Shown: piece after piece, positions 56,283 through 64,000 of the stretch
Layout: every line of letters starts with the position of its first letter
Position numbering within the stretch: position 1 is the stretch's first letter
Assembly (NCBI RefSeq): GCF_030409635.1
Contig: NZ_JAUFQF010000001.1
Coordinates: forward strand, 558,001 to 622,000
DNA from: Vibrio agarivorans
Lineage (GTDB): Bacteria > Pseudomonadota > Gammaproteobacteria > Enterobacterales > Vibrionaceae
Length of the DNA: 64,000 bases
Reading direction: 5' to 3'
Notes under the pieces: generated by a model
Databases searched by the model: none
Told to the model about the DNA's origin: nothing
Seen by the model: the letters and a program-made list of their open reading frames with translations, nothing else
Position numbers and translations under genes: made by a program

Positions 56283-57533
56283 TTAGAACGTCACGTTTAG
56301 ACCGATGAAGTGGATGCGGCCGTCGAATTGGCCTTTAACAGACACAATACCCGCCACTTGCCGATCTATATCAGTCGTACCTAAGTCTGCATATTCATAG
56401 AACATATCAAAATCGTAGCCGTTCCAATGTGTCGCTGCACCCACAGAATATCGCCACTGCTCTCCTACTGGTACATCAACCCATTGCAGAGATGCATCGT
56501 TTTGTGGTGAGCTCTCATAGGAAACCCCCGCTTTTAGGCGCCAGTCAGAGTTAAGCCGATAATCAGCACCAAAGGCCAGTTTCCACACATCACTCCAATC
56601 ACGCTGAATACTTTGGTTTAGTTCGGCATTACAATCCACTCTAGGGCAGTTATCAACCTTGATATCAAGTGGTAATTTGTCCCACTCACTCCAACGGTGC
56701 CATTGGAAGCTCGCTAACAAATCAAGATCATTTTGAACTCCCCAACGCGCGCTCAAATCAATAATTGCTGGCATTGCAACTTCTGTATTGACACCCGTTA
56801 TGCGTGAAACATCACTAATCTTTGAACTAGCATCGGCATTCAAATCGTGCTCTACTTTCGAACGGAAACTAAAACCAAAGTCCAGGTCTTCACTATGGCG
56901 GTACATCACACCCATATTAAAACCAAGTGCCCAGTCAGACTCTTGATCGATAGACAACGCTGAAGTTTCTTGCTCAAACGTTACGTAGTTAATCTGAGCA
57001 CCCATACCCCAAGACCACTGGTCGTTAACCTTGAAAGAAAGCGCAGGGTTAATCTGAAGCATCATCAGCGTTGTGCTCTCTAGTAAACCTGATGCCGCCC
57101 AGCTCGGTCCATAATCGAGACTAGAGCCGCCAGCCGCGCCAAAGCCAACACCAAAAAACACATCTTCATTTAACTGACGAGTATGAAAAGCTGCTAGTGA
57201 TGGTTGATATGATTGTGTTGAGCCATTATCTGAACCTTCAAGATCTTCATAGGCCAATTTCAAGTCAAAACCTAGCGCATTGATCGTGGTTTTGCTTTCT
57301 CCCATGAACGACATAGTCGCTGGGTTAGTCCACATCGCAGCAGCAGAACGAGTATGTACGCCATCACCTGCACCGGTTGTACCCGCATTCGCGACAACCG
57401 CTTCTTGTAGAAGAATACCACTAGCCTGCACAGGCGCAGCCATAGCAATCGCTAAAGCCAGAGTTGAGAGAGTGCAAAGTTTAGAAGGAGAGAAAGATGG
57501 ATGAGCTGCACTTTTAGAATTTTGATTTCGCAT
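56283..57533 (-). CDS. FadL/OmpP1-family long-chain fatty-acid transporter
   Basis: A 416-residue outer-membrane protein. The signal peptide ends near APVQASG, and the mature protein begins GILLQEAVVANAGTTGAGDG with the family's N-terminal hatch and the AAAMWTNPATMSF motif. Repeated barrel strands follow, ending in FIGLNVTF with a terminal Phe. FadL proteins take up long-chain fatty acids and other hydrophobic compounds. Its upstream gap has the same ATTCC/GGAAT array as the efflux/outer-membrane-protein region, so the three transcripts may share a regulator. FadR or PsrA sites were not recognised. Confidence 0.92.
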   Translation of the reverse strand: MRNQNSKSAAHPSFSPSKLCTLSTLALAIAMAAPVQASGILLQEAVVANAGTTGAGDGVHTRSAAAMWTNPATMSFMGESKTTINALGFDLKLAYEDLEGSDNGSTQSYQPSLAAFHTRQLNEDVFFGVGFGAAGGSSLDYGPSWAASGLLESTTLMMLQINPALSFKVNDQWSWGMGAQINYVTFEQETSALSIDQESDWALGFNMGVMYRHSEDLDFGFSFRSKVEHDLNADASSKISDVSRITGVNTEVAMPAIIDLSARWGVQNDLDLLASFQWHRWSEWDKLPLDIKVDNCPRVDCNAELNQSIQRDWSDVWKLAFGADYRLNSDWRLKAGVSYESSPQNDASLQWVDVPVGEQWRYSVGAATHWNGYDFDMFYEYADLGTTDIDRQVAGIVSVKGQFDGRIHFIGLNVTF

Positions 57534-57955
57534 ATATCGACCTGTTTGACGAACGTTACCTTGATACCTTTCCCTGTGTGTCTAAAGCAACCGAATCGTT
57601 ATTCACATTAATTTGAGTCGGATTATGCATTATCTAATTATTCCATATGGAATAGTTACTATTCCTTTTGTACGAATTACTTGTAAGCGTTGTCCCAAAA
57701 ACCCATAACTCCTTTAGCTACAGATAACATAAACGGCTCATGTACGGGTCATTATTTTGGCATATGTTTGTTATTTGACTTTCGGCGCTTAAACTCTCGT
57801 TTTTAACGGTCTGTTACCTTCTTTATTATCTATTTGTCGACAATAGCGTACTTTTTAGTAGTATCTGACAAAAGGGAATTTAACATTATTCAATCCCAAA
57901 TACCTAAGTTTGGGACATTCCTCCATAAGTTTATTGACGTCAGAGCTCATTTATT
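57534..57955. other. Divergent gap, fadL-type / PhnD-type genes
   Basis: This 422-base AT-rich region separates divergent genes and holds the operator-like array at 57640-57665. I see no open reading frame. The PhnD-type gene begins at a TTG with a weak ribosome binding site. Confidence 0.5.
57640..57665. promoter_or_regulatory. Operator-like ATTCC/GGAAT array, second copy
   Basis: The pattern is ATTCC-ATAT-GGAAT followed by GGAATAGT-T-ACTATTCC, the latter a perfect palindrome around one base. The layout matches 15101-15136. It lies about 107-132 bases upstream of the fadL-type start. Confidence 0.55.
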
Positions 57956-58930
57956 TTGAAAAATCAAATACTCACAATATTGACTATCGGTTTTATCAGC
58001 TGCTTTTATAGCGTGCAACCTGCGCAAGCCTCTGCCGAGGAAGTCGCTTCAGCAAATACTGAGCTAAATGGCAATACCCTCACACTAGGCGCTATCACAA
58101 ATAACCCCAAGAAATATTTTGATAGGCTTCATCCACTGAGCCAATACTTAGAAAGTAAACTCGATGGCAGTGGCATCGAACAGGTCTCTATTTTACTCGC
58201 TCCTGATTTACCCACGATGCAAACCTATCTAAACAATGGACAAGTTGATGTCATAAGTGAATCGATTTTAAGCGCAATTAAGCTAGATAATGTCGATATG
58301 TCACTCCTGCGTTGGAAAAGTGGCATGCGAGAGTATCGTCCGCTACTGATTAGTCACAAAGACTCTGGGATTGAAAGCATTCACGATCTTGTCGGTGAAA
58401 GTATTGCGTTTGAAGATCCTAAATCCACCAGTGCTTATCTGATTCCCATGCTGTACTTTACAGAGCATGGCTTTGATATGGTGGAGAAGGAAAATATTCA
58501 TCAAGGTAATTTGCCAGGCCACATAAACTACCTATTTGCCACTGAGGCTTACTCGACTTCAGAGCAAAATTTGGCAATCTGGTCTTCTAGACAACTTGTT
58601 GGAGTCGCAGCCATTGCCAATAAAGATTGGGTCAACAACAAAAAGTTTCCTAAGCATATTCGAGATGATCTGCACATTATCTATGAGTTTGAGCCGATTC
58701 CACGCGCCCTCACCCTACTTCGTTCAGATCTCGATTCGGATGTTAAACAGCGATTAACCCAAATATTGATGGAAGCTAAAGATGATCCAGCAAGTTTTGA
58801 GGCATTGAGAGCCTTCAAAAAGACGTCTCAGTTTTCTCTGCTATCTACTCAAGAACGTCAAATGATTGAACACATCCAGCATCAATATGAAGCACTGCCA
58901 GAGACGCAGGAGGATGAGCATGAGAATTAA
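57956..58930 (+). CDS. PhnD-family periplasmic binding protein
   Basis: A 324-residue exported binding protein of the phosphate/phosphite/phosphonate (PhnD) class. The signal peptide ends near PAQASA. LTLGAITNNPKKYFDRLHPL opens the mature fold, and GQVDVISESI and VGESIAFEDPKSTSAYLIPM mark the ligand cleft. It starts with TTG at 57956; no ATG or GTG gives a signal peptide. No ABC permease or ATPase follows. Instead its last 11 bases overlap a GGDEF-EAL membrane protein gene, so the likely role is a sensor that reports ligand binding to that enzyme. Confidence 0.85.
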   Translation: MKNQILTILTIGFISCFYSVQPAQASAEEVASANTELNGNTLTLGAITNNPKKYFDRLHPLSQYLESKLDGSGIEQVSILLAPDLPTMQTYLNNGQVDVISESILSAIKLDNVDMSLLRWKSGMREYRPLLISHKDSGIESIHDLVGESIAFEDPKSTSAYLIPMLYFTEHGFDMVEKENIHQGNLPGHINYLFATEAYSTSEQNLAIWSSRQLVGVAAIANKDWVNNKKFPKHIRDDLHIIYEFEPIPRALTLLRSDLDSDVKQRLTQILMEAKDDPASFEALRAFKKTSQFSLLSTQERQMIEHIQHQYEALPETQEDEHEN

Positions 58931-61085
58931 TATCTTCACAAAACTCCTGTCGATATTATTCCTGTCGATATCAATGGTTGTTGGCATGTTTATTTTTGTC
59001 GCACATTCGTTAAACAATGACTTTATCAATCGAGTGTATGATGAAGTGGAATTTGTACTAACGGAAAACTCGACAGACTTTCTTCTCACTCATGCAGAAA
59101 AAAACATGGAATACCTGCAAGGTGAGATCATCAATTATATGTATTTCTCTGACGCTGACAGAATATTAGGTGAAGTAACAAAGTTTATCAGCGACTCCTC
59201 GACTGACGCGATTTATGTCAGAGACGCCAATGGTGACCTGCTCGCAAAGATGAGTAAGTACGAAGATAAAAATGAATTGCGCATTTTTGAAGAAGCCGAT
59301 GAGCTACTCGCGATTCATAACGACGCATATATCCAAATTGATAAGAAAATCGCTTTAGCTCAACGCTTTTTCATTTATGACGAACCTGTAGGGTCAGTCA
59401 TCATCGTTTCAAATCAAGAATACTATGCGAGTGAAATTGGCACTTCACTTGAGATTATTCAGTCGCTATCATCAATGCAACGCGATAAACACCTTTATCA
59501 GTTTGCCGTTGTAATCCTACTATCTACCGTATTATTTCTCTTTTGCGCTGGCGCATTGCTGACTCGACTTCTTGACCCTATTCGCCGCCTGCGTCAAGAC
59601 ATTAATAATTTTGGAGAAAAGACCGACAACTCGGCTCCTTTTGAAGATTACCCCAATGATGAGATTGGCGACCTAGCACACAGCTTTAAGATGATGCGTG
59701 ATAAAGTAAGCAAACGCGAAAATGAAATTGTTCGTCTTGCTCAGTTTGATCCTCTTACCAACTTATACAATCGTAACTTTCTAATCAGTCACTTTGAGAG
59801 TCTAATTACTGATACCGACTGTCAGGTGATCTGTCTTTACATGGATCTGGATAATTTTAAAGAGATCAACGACACCTTTGGGCATGACGAAGGGGATTTG
59901 CTAATACAAGAAGTCGCTGGCCACCTTGCTATGCTTCGGATCAAGGAATATGATGACCCGACGCTGGCGAAGTGCTTTAAAGAGTGTATGACACTCTCCC
60001 GTCTCGGCGGCGACGAGTTTGTTCTACTTATTCAGATTGATGACATGGGCATTGGTGCCTACTCCCTCGGTTTTCAAATTGCACAACAGGTGACCAGTTT
60101 ATTTAGAAATAAGCTATTGAGTTACAATGTAACATCATCTATGGGTCTATCACTCTTCCCAATGGACGGTAACTCCGTTGATGAACTATTAAAGAAAGCC
60201 GATATCGCTATGTATAGCGCGAAGGCAAAAGGAAAAGGTCGTTTTGAGTTCTTTAATGAAGAGATGAGCAGCGCACTTGCTCGTGAAAAAACCGTAGAGC
60301 AACTCTTAATTAAAGCGCTAGAGGAAGAAGGCACACCTCAATTTCACATGGTCTATCAGCCTCAATATCATTTACGTTCTGATAAACTGGTGGGCGTGGA
60401 ATCTTTGGTTCGTTGGGTACACCCACAACAAGGCTTCATTTCTCCTGCTGAGTTCATACCTATTGCAGAGCGTAAAGGCCTAATTGAGAAACTCGGTAAG
60501 GTCACCGTTAGATTAATCATGCAAGACATGAAGCAGTGGCGTCAATTTGGCTGGGCTCTGCCGGTTTCATGGAACCTCTCAACTGTCGAGTTACTTAAAA
60601 CCGATATCGTTGATTTCCTTATTGAGCAACTTAATTCAGCCGATATTCCTAGAGACCTGTTTAATATTGAGATCACTGAAACTGCATTGGTTACAGATTT
60701 AGAGCGAGCAAAAACTCAGATTGATATGCTGAGAAACAATCAGTTTAAAGTCTGGTTAGACGATTTTGGTACTGGCTACTCTTCCCTATCGATTCTTGGT
60801 GAGGTTGAGATTGATGGTTTGAAGATTGACCGCTCATTTGTCAGTGCTATAGGAGAAGGTGAAACCAGTAAGACGCTGGTGGTGGATGCGTTGGTGCAAC
60901 TGACTAATACCTTTGATATCTATATTGTTGCGGAAGGTATCGAGACGCAATATCAGCTCGACTATTTGAAAGCGACACGCTGTCATTTTGGCCAGGGCTA
61001 CCTCTATTCAAAACCCGTCACTGCTGACATTATTCTTAATCAATACACTGACCAAGCCGCTAAACTTAAATCGCACGCTTGTTAA
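58920..61085 (+). CDS. Membrane GGDEF-EAL c-di-GMP enzyme
   Basis: A 721-residue inner-membrane signalling protein. A first membrane helix (about 8-28), a periplasmic domain (about 29-195), a second helix (about 198-218) and a HAMP segment precede the GGDEF domain (GGDEF intact at 363-367). The EAL domain follows: the signature reads ESL at 494-496, and DDFG at 614-617 and VAEGIE are present. It may both make and degrade c-di-GMP. The ATG at 58920 is six bases after AGGAGG; the ATG at 58914 abuts it. The binding-protein partner gene overlaps it upstream. Confidence 0.92.
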   Translation: MRINIFTKLLSILFLSISMVVGMFIFVAHSLNNDFINRVYDEVEFVLTENSTDFLLTHAEKNMEYLQGEIINYMYFSDADRILGEVTKFISDSSTDAIYVRDANGDLLAKMSKYEDKNELRIFEEADELLAIHNDAYIQIDKKIALAQRFFIYDEPVGSVIIVSNQEYYASEIGTSLEIIQSLSSMQRDKHLYQFAVVILLSTVLFLFCAGALLTRLLDPIRRLRQDINNFGEKTDNSAPFEDYPNDEIGDLAHSFKMMRDKVSKRENEIVRLAQFDPLTNLYNRNFLISHFESLITDTDCQVICLYMDLDNFKEINDTFGHDEGDLLIQEVAGHLAMLRIKEYDDPTLAKCFKECMTLSRLGGDEFVLLIQIDDMGIGAYSLGFQIAQQVTSLFRNKLLSYNVTSSMGLSLFPMDGNSVDELLKKADIAMYSAKAKGKGRFEFFNEEMSSALAREKTVEQLLIKALEEEGTPQFHMVYQPQYHLRSDKLVGVESLVRWVHPQQGFISPAEFIPIAERKGLIEKLGKVTVRLIMQDMKQWRQFGWALPVSWNLSTVELLKTDIVDFLIEQLNSADIPRDLFNIEITETALVTDLERAKTQIDMLRNNQFKVWLDDFGTGYSSLSILGEVEIDGLKIDRSFVSAIGEGETSKTLVVDALVQLTNTFDIYIVAEGIETQYQLDYLKATRCHFGQGYLYSKPVTADIILNQYTDQAAKLKSHAC

Positions 61086-61100
61086 TATTTAGACAAACAC

Positions 61101-61130
61101 AAAAATGGCCTCAAACGAGGCCATTTTTTA
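61101..61130. terminator. Terminator after the GGDEF-EAL gene
   Basis: AAATGGCCTC pairs perfectly with GAGGCCATTT around AAAC, flanked by A and T runs. It may also serve the convergent OmpA-like gene. Confidence 0.85.
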
Positions 61131-61189
61131 GCGATTCAACTTGTTTTCCATTCAATCAATGAACCAATAACTAAGCTCATGAGAAAACA

Positions 61190-61813
61190 CTAACCATTCG
61201 GATAAATAAACTTAATCTCAACACGACGGTTGCACTGCTTACCCGCAGATGACGCGTTACTACAACGAGGCATGCTCTCACCGAATGCTCGGGTATATAT
61301 CGCCTGTTGTTCAACTTTCTGCCCCAACAGCGCCTTCTCTACTGATTCTGCTCGGCGCTGTGCAAGTTGATCGTTATAACCACTGACACCTTGGTTATCT
61401 GTGTGGCCATCAATCACCACTTCAATCTCTGGGCTGCCTGCAAGGTAACGGCCTAGGCTATCAAGCCAGCGACGCGACTCCGCATCAATGCGCGAAGAAT
61501 CTGTATCAAACTGGATCACTGGCTCAAGTTGAATCAAAGAGTAATCACCCGGAATAACACGGTATTGGATGCCCATTTGGCGGAGAAATGTCTCTAACTC
61601 TAAAGCATGTGGCATCGACGCTTGTGGTTGAGCAGGCACATTAGAATAAGTCGCAACGAGTCTTCTCGGTGGATCACCCCACTCCGGATGCTTAACCTCG
61701 AGATCATTTTGTGGTGCTGTATCCAGCATGTTGCCCCCTATATACATAGGGTCAGAAGTGAAGCTACCACATCCAGTTAATGCGAATGCGCACAATATCG
61801 CGATCTTTTTCAT
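61190..61813 (-). CDS. OmpA-like lipoprotein
   Basis: A 207-residue lipoprotein with lipobox LTGC (Cys15). The C-terminal OmpA domain (about 100-205) contains IEVVIDGHTDNQGVSGYNDQ and LAQRRAESVEKALL, the residues that bind peptidoglycan diaminopimelate. The N-terminal 60 residues have no known domain. It should link the outer membrane to the cell wall, as Pal does, but it is outside a tol-pal cluster. It is convergent with the GGDEF-EAL gene; a functional link is not shown. Confidence 0.88.
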   Translation of the reverse strand: MKKIAILCAFALTGCGSFTSDPMYIGGNMLDTAPQNDLEVKHPEWGDPPRRLVATYSNVPAQPQASMPHALELETFLRQMGIQYRVIPGDYSLIQLEPVIQFDTDSSRIDAESRRWLDSLGRYLAGSPEIEVVIDGHTDNQGVSGYNDQLAQRRAESVEKALLGQKVEQQAIYTRAFGESMPRCSNASSAGKQCNRRVEIKFIYPNG

Positions 61814-61989
61814 TCAGCCACCAGCTCAACGTTATCCAATGTCTAACCATACCATTTACCGTTATCCTAAATAGTATCGACCAAAACCGTTTATACTTAA
61901 GTAGAAATTGCTATTTAATTCCCGTGCACCTTTGCTGTGGTACGGTGTATGATATGAACGCTTCAAAATCAAACTATTAGAGCAAAACT

Positions 61990-62619
61990 ATGACCCTAAA
62001 AACGATTAAGTTAAGTCTGATCACCCTACTTTCATCTGTGCTTGTCCTTACAGGTTGCAGCGAAGAAGTTTCCACCCCAACCGCTGGAAAAGAATACCAA
62101 GAACTCGCAGAGCCATTAGAAGGTCTAGCGCCTGTCACCGAGATCTTTTCACTTACTTGCGGCCACTGTCGTTCAATTGAACAGTTTATTCCAGAGCTTG
62201 AGCAAGCGACAGAACAAAGCATTGGTAAAGTTCACGTAACTTTTAACGAAAGTGCCCAAATTGCAGCAATGATTTACTACACCGCTGTTATGCAAAGTGA
62301 TGAACCACTCTCACATGAGACAATGGATTCACTGTTCGCTGCAGTGCAAATGATGGGACAAGTCTCTCAAGAAGAGCAAAAAGCGGCCATAGAAGCTGTT
62401 TTTACAGACAACAGCTGGTCTAGCCCGTACCAAATCGACGATCAGCAGCAAAGCGAAATGCTAGAACTTTTCCAAGAAGCAGACGACATTAGCATTAAAG
62501 GCCGTATCAACAGCGTTCCTACTTTTATCGTTAACGGTCAGTACCAAGTGAACGTTTCTGCGCATGAAGACATTCAAAGCATCGCAAACACTATTAACTA
62601 TCTATTAAATAAGGAGTAA
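61990..62619 (+). CDS. DsbA-like thiol:disulfide lipoprotein
   Basis: A 209-residue periplasmic lipoprotein with a thioredoxin-like DsbA fold. The lipobox is LTGC (Cys23), and the active site is Cys57-Gly-His-Cys60. The cis-Pro loop appears as SVPTFIVNGQY near residue 178. Classic DsbA has CPHC; CGHC is the protein-disulfide-isomerase type. It is followed seven bases later by an FKBP isomerase gene, so the two form a periplasmic protein-folding unit. Confidence 0.87.
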   Translation: MTLKTIKLSLITLLSSVLVLTGCSEEVSTPTAGKEYQELAEPLEGLAPVTEIFSLTCGHCRSIEQFIPELEQATEQSIGKVHVTFNESAQIAAMIYYTAVMQSDEPLSHETMDSLFAAVQMMGQVSQEEQKAAIEAVFTDNSWSSPYQIDDQQQSEMLELFQEADDISIKGRINSVPTFIVNGQYQVNVSAHEDIQSIANTINYLLNKE

Positions 62620-62626
62620 TCTCACA

Positions 62627-63100
62627 ATGTCGAAAACGATTATTGCGGTCATTATCCTCGGTATTAGCCTTTTTCTTTTATACCGCAACATGCAGAACTC
62701 AAAAGCGGCTGATTTGAATCAAGCCAAAGGACAAGCGTTCCTTGAGACAAACAAACAGAAAGACGGAGTCTTAACTACAGAGTCCGGCTTACAATACGAA
62801 ATTGTTCATAAGAGTGAATCTGGTGAAAAGCCAACACCCGACAAGCGTGTGAAAGTGCATTACCACGGTACATTGATTGATGGTACTGTATTTGATAGTT
62901 CAATAGATCGAGGCACACCGATCGATTTCGGTGTAACACAAGTCATCAAGGGCTGGCAAGAAGGTCTGCAGCTAATGGATAAAGGCGATAAATACCGCTT
63001 TTATATTCCTGCTCAACTGGGTTACGGAAACAGAGGGACAGGTCCTATCCCTGCTGCGTCAGTACTAATTTTCGATGTTGAGCTTATTGATATTCTTTAA
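62627..63100 (+). CDS. FKBP-type peptidyl-prolyl isomerase, membrane-anchored
   Basis: A 157-residue isomerase. An N-terminal membrane helix (about 4-20) anchors it, and a short linker precedes the FKBP domain (about 50-157). That domain has KVHYHGTLIDGTVFDSS, the Trp floor residue in VIKGWQEGL, and YIPAQLGYGNRGTG. It likely works in the periplasm on protein folding with the DsbA-like lipoprotein encoded just upstream. AAGGAG is 10 bases before the ATG. Confidence 0.92.
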   Translation: MSKTIIAVIILGISLFLLYRNMQNSKAADLNQAKGQAFLETNKQKDGVLTTESGLQYEIVHKSESGEKPTPDKRVKVHYHGTLIDGTVFDSSIDRGTPIDFGVTQVIKGWQEGLQLMDKGDKYRFYIPAQLGYGNRGTGPIPAASVLIFDVELIDIL

Positions 63101-63120
63101 TCACTAAACTCGAAATCAAA

Positions 63121-63729
63121 TCATGGGGCGGGATGAAAACTCACTCGCTCCCCTTCCACCATATAGCAATCCATACCTGCGGCATGCGCAGCCTGTTTAC
63201 CCAACTCAGTATCTTCAAACACCACACAACGCGTTGGCTCACAATTTAGATTTTGTGCTGCAAGAATAAAGGTATCGGGGTTCGGCTTGTGACGCTCTAC
63301 ATCATTTGCAGTGACGACAGTTTCAAACAAATGTTCTAGGCCTGCTGCGCTAACTAAAGCATCCGCATTAATGCGTTGACTACCAGTGCCTATCGCCAAT
63401 GGACGTTTGCCATGTAGAGCATTAACGATATCCAAGGTCACTTTAATTGGCGTGCCCTTATCTTCTATCGCACGGAAACTGTCCATCTTGAAGCCAGATA
63501 CTTCTGTAGGGTCAAGTTTCAAGTTTTGTGTTTTGTTGATTTCTACTACGATCTTAGGGCTAGGCATACCGCCTAACGAGTGGAACCAAGCTTGATCGAA
63601 TTCAAAGTTGAATGTTTTTGCAGTCAACCCCCATGCTTCTAGATGGGCAGGCATGGTATCTAATAAAGTACCGTCCATATCAAAAATCAGACCTTGGTAC
63701 TTTTCGAGTTCTTTATAAATACTAATCAT
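63121..63729 (-). CDS. HAD-family phosphatase, YqaB/beta-phosphoglucomutase-like
   Basis: A 202-residue cytosolic HAD hydrolase. Motif I is FDMDGTLLDT (nucleophile Asp17), motif II GTGS, motif III Lys in ERHKPNPDTF, and motif IV FEDTELGKQAA. The cap domain with HLEAWGLTAKTFNF and the length fit the YqaB fructose-1-phosphate phosphatase group. It is convergent with the FKBP gene and has a 271-base gap upstream that ends at the window edge. Exact substrate is open. Confidence 0.9.
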   Translation of the reverse strand: MISIYKELEKYQGLIFDMDGTLLDTMPAHLEAWGLTAKTFNFEFDQAWFHSLGGMPSPKIVVEINKTQNLKLDPTEVSGFKMDSFRAIEDKGTPIKVTLDIVNALHGKRPLAIGTGSQRINADALVSAAGLEHLFETVVTANDVERHKPNPDTFILAAQNLNCEPTRCVVFEDTELGKQAAHAAGMDCYMVEGERVSFHPAP

Positions 63730-64000
63730 TGTGTGTCTTTATCACTTACTTTCATGAAATCAAGTCAACCTATCATGACGATATTACGCTTTAACTATAT
63801 GAGCAATTTTTCGTAGCTTTATAGGCTATTTAATCTGCTTTTTGTTTCGACACTGCTCGAGTGTAAATATATAATTACAGCATATTGTAAACTGTGCTTG
63901 ACCTTTACCTGGTTTGTGCCAAAATTGCGCCCTAATTTTAATACACGCTGTATCGTATTTTTTACAATGACTCATTCTCGACTTTTAGGCAGTAGCCTAA

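Overview
The window looks like part of the second chromosome of a Vibrio (Vibrionaceae). The strongest clues are a quorum-regulatory Qrr small RNA with a sigma-54 promoter, a vxrABCD-type two-component cluster beside pntAB, a long-form fabH next to trxC, ravA-viaA, a modular Vibrio-type GH18 chitinase, three GGDEF proteins, and a Cys/Leu tRNA array. Genes are dense, base composition looks even, and no transposase, phage module or CRISPR array is visible. The species cannot be fixed from this sequence alone, and family names are recalled from sequence features, not from a database search.

Layout. 0-9 kb: fhs, a YqhD-like alcohol dehydrogenase, a secreted chitinase with two chitin-binding modules, glgC, and a patatin-like lipoprotein. 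9-18 kb: an RND efflux operon (adaptor, pump, outer-membrane factor), a divergent putative outer-membrane protein, and two convergent LysR regulators. 18-26 kb: a small outer-membrane-like protein, cobQ overlapping modB then modC (no modA), a DUF3069-like protein, two diguanylate cyclases, a ComFB-like protein and a HlyU-domain protein. 26-36 kb: pntAB, a chromosomal actin-like ParM/StbA gene with a partner-like gene, the vxr cluster and a YoaH-family small protein. 36-40 kb: a 59-residue membrane protein, qrr, yciH, a DUF3319-like gene, D-Ala-D-Ala ligase and a SPOR lipoprotein. 40-50 kb: a Pat/YfiQ-type acetyltransferase, a LysR / SgrR-type / thioesterase run, an M48 lipoprotein protease, a PhnA-like protein, fabH and trxC. 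50-52 kb: five tRNA genes (Cys x3, Leu x2) split by a lipase. 52-64 kb: viaA-ravA, a Nudix hydrolase, a FadL-type porin, a PhnD-type binding protein overlapping a GGDEF-EAL gene, an OmpA-like lipoprotein, a DsbA-like lipoprotein with an FKBP isomerase, and a HAD phosphatase.

How it fits together. Signalling is the dominant theme: a Qrr RNA, a Vxr-type system, three c-di-GMP enzymes (one with its own periplasmic binding protein) and several LysR/SgrR regulators. A second theme is the envelope: efflux, porins, lipoproteins, periplasmic folding factors and chitin degradation. The best leads for new biology are the chromosomal ParM-type locus, the PhnD-GGDEF/EAL pair, an arrayed ATTCC/GGAAT operator-like element found both upstream of the efflux operon and upstream of the fadL-type gene, and molybdate transport genes without their binding protein.
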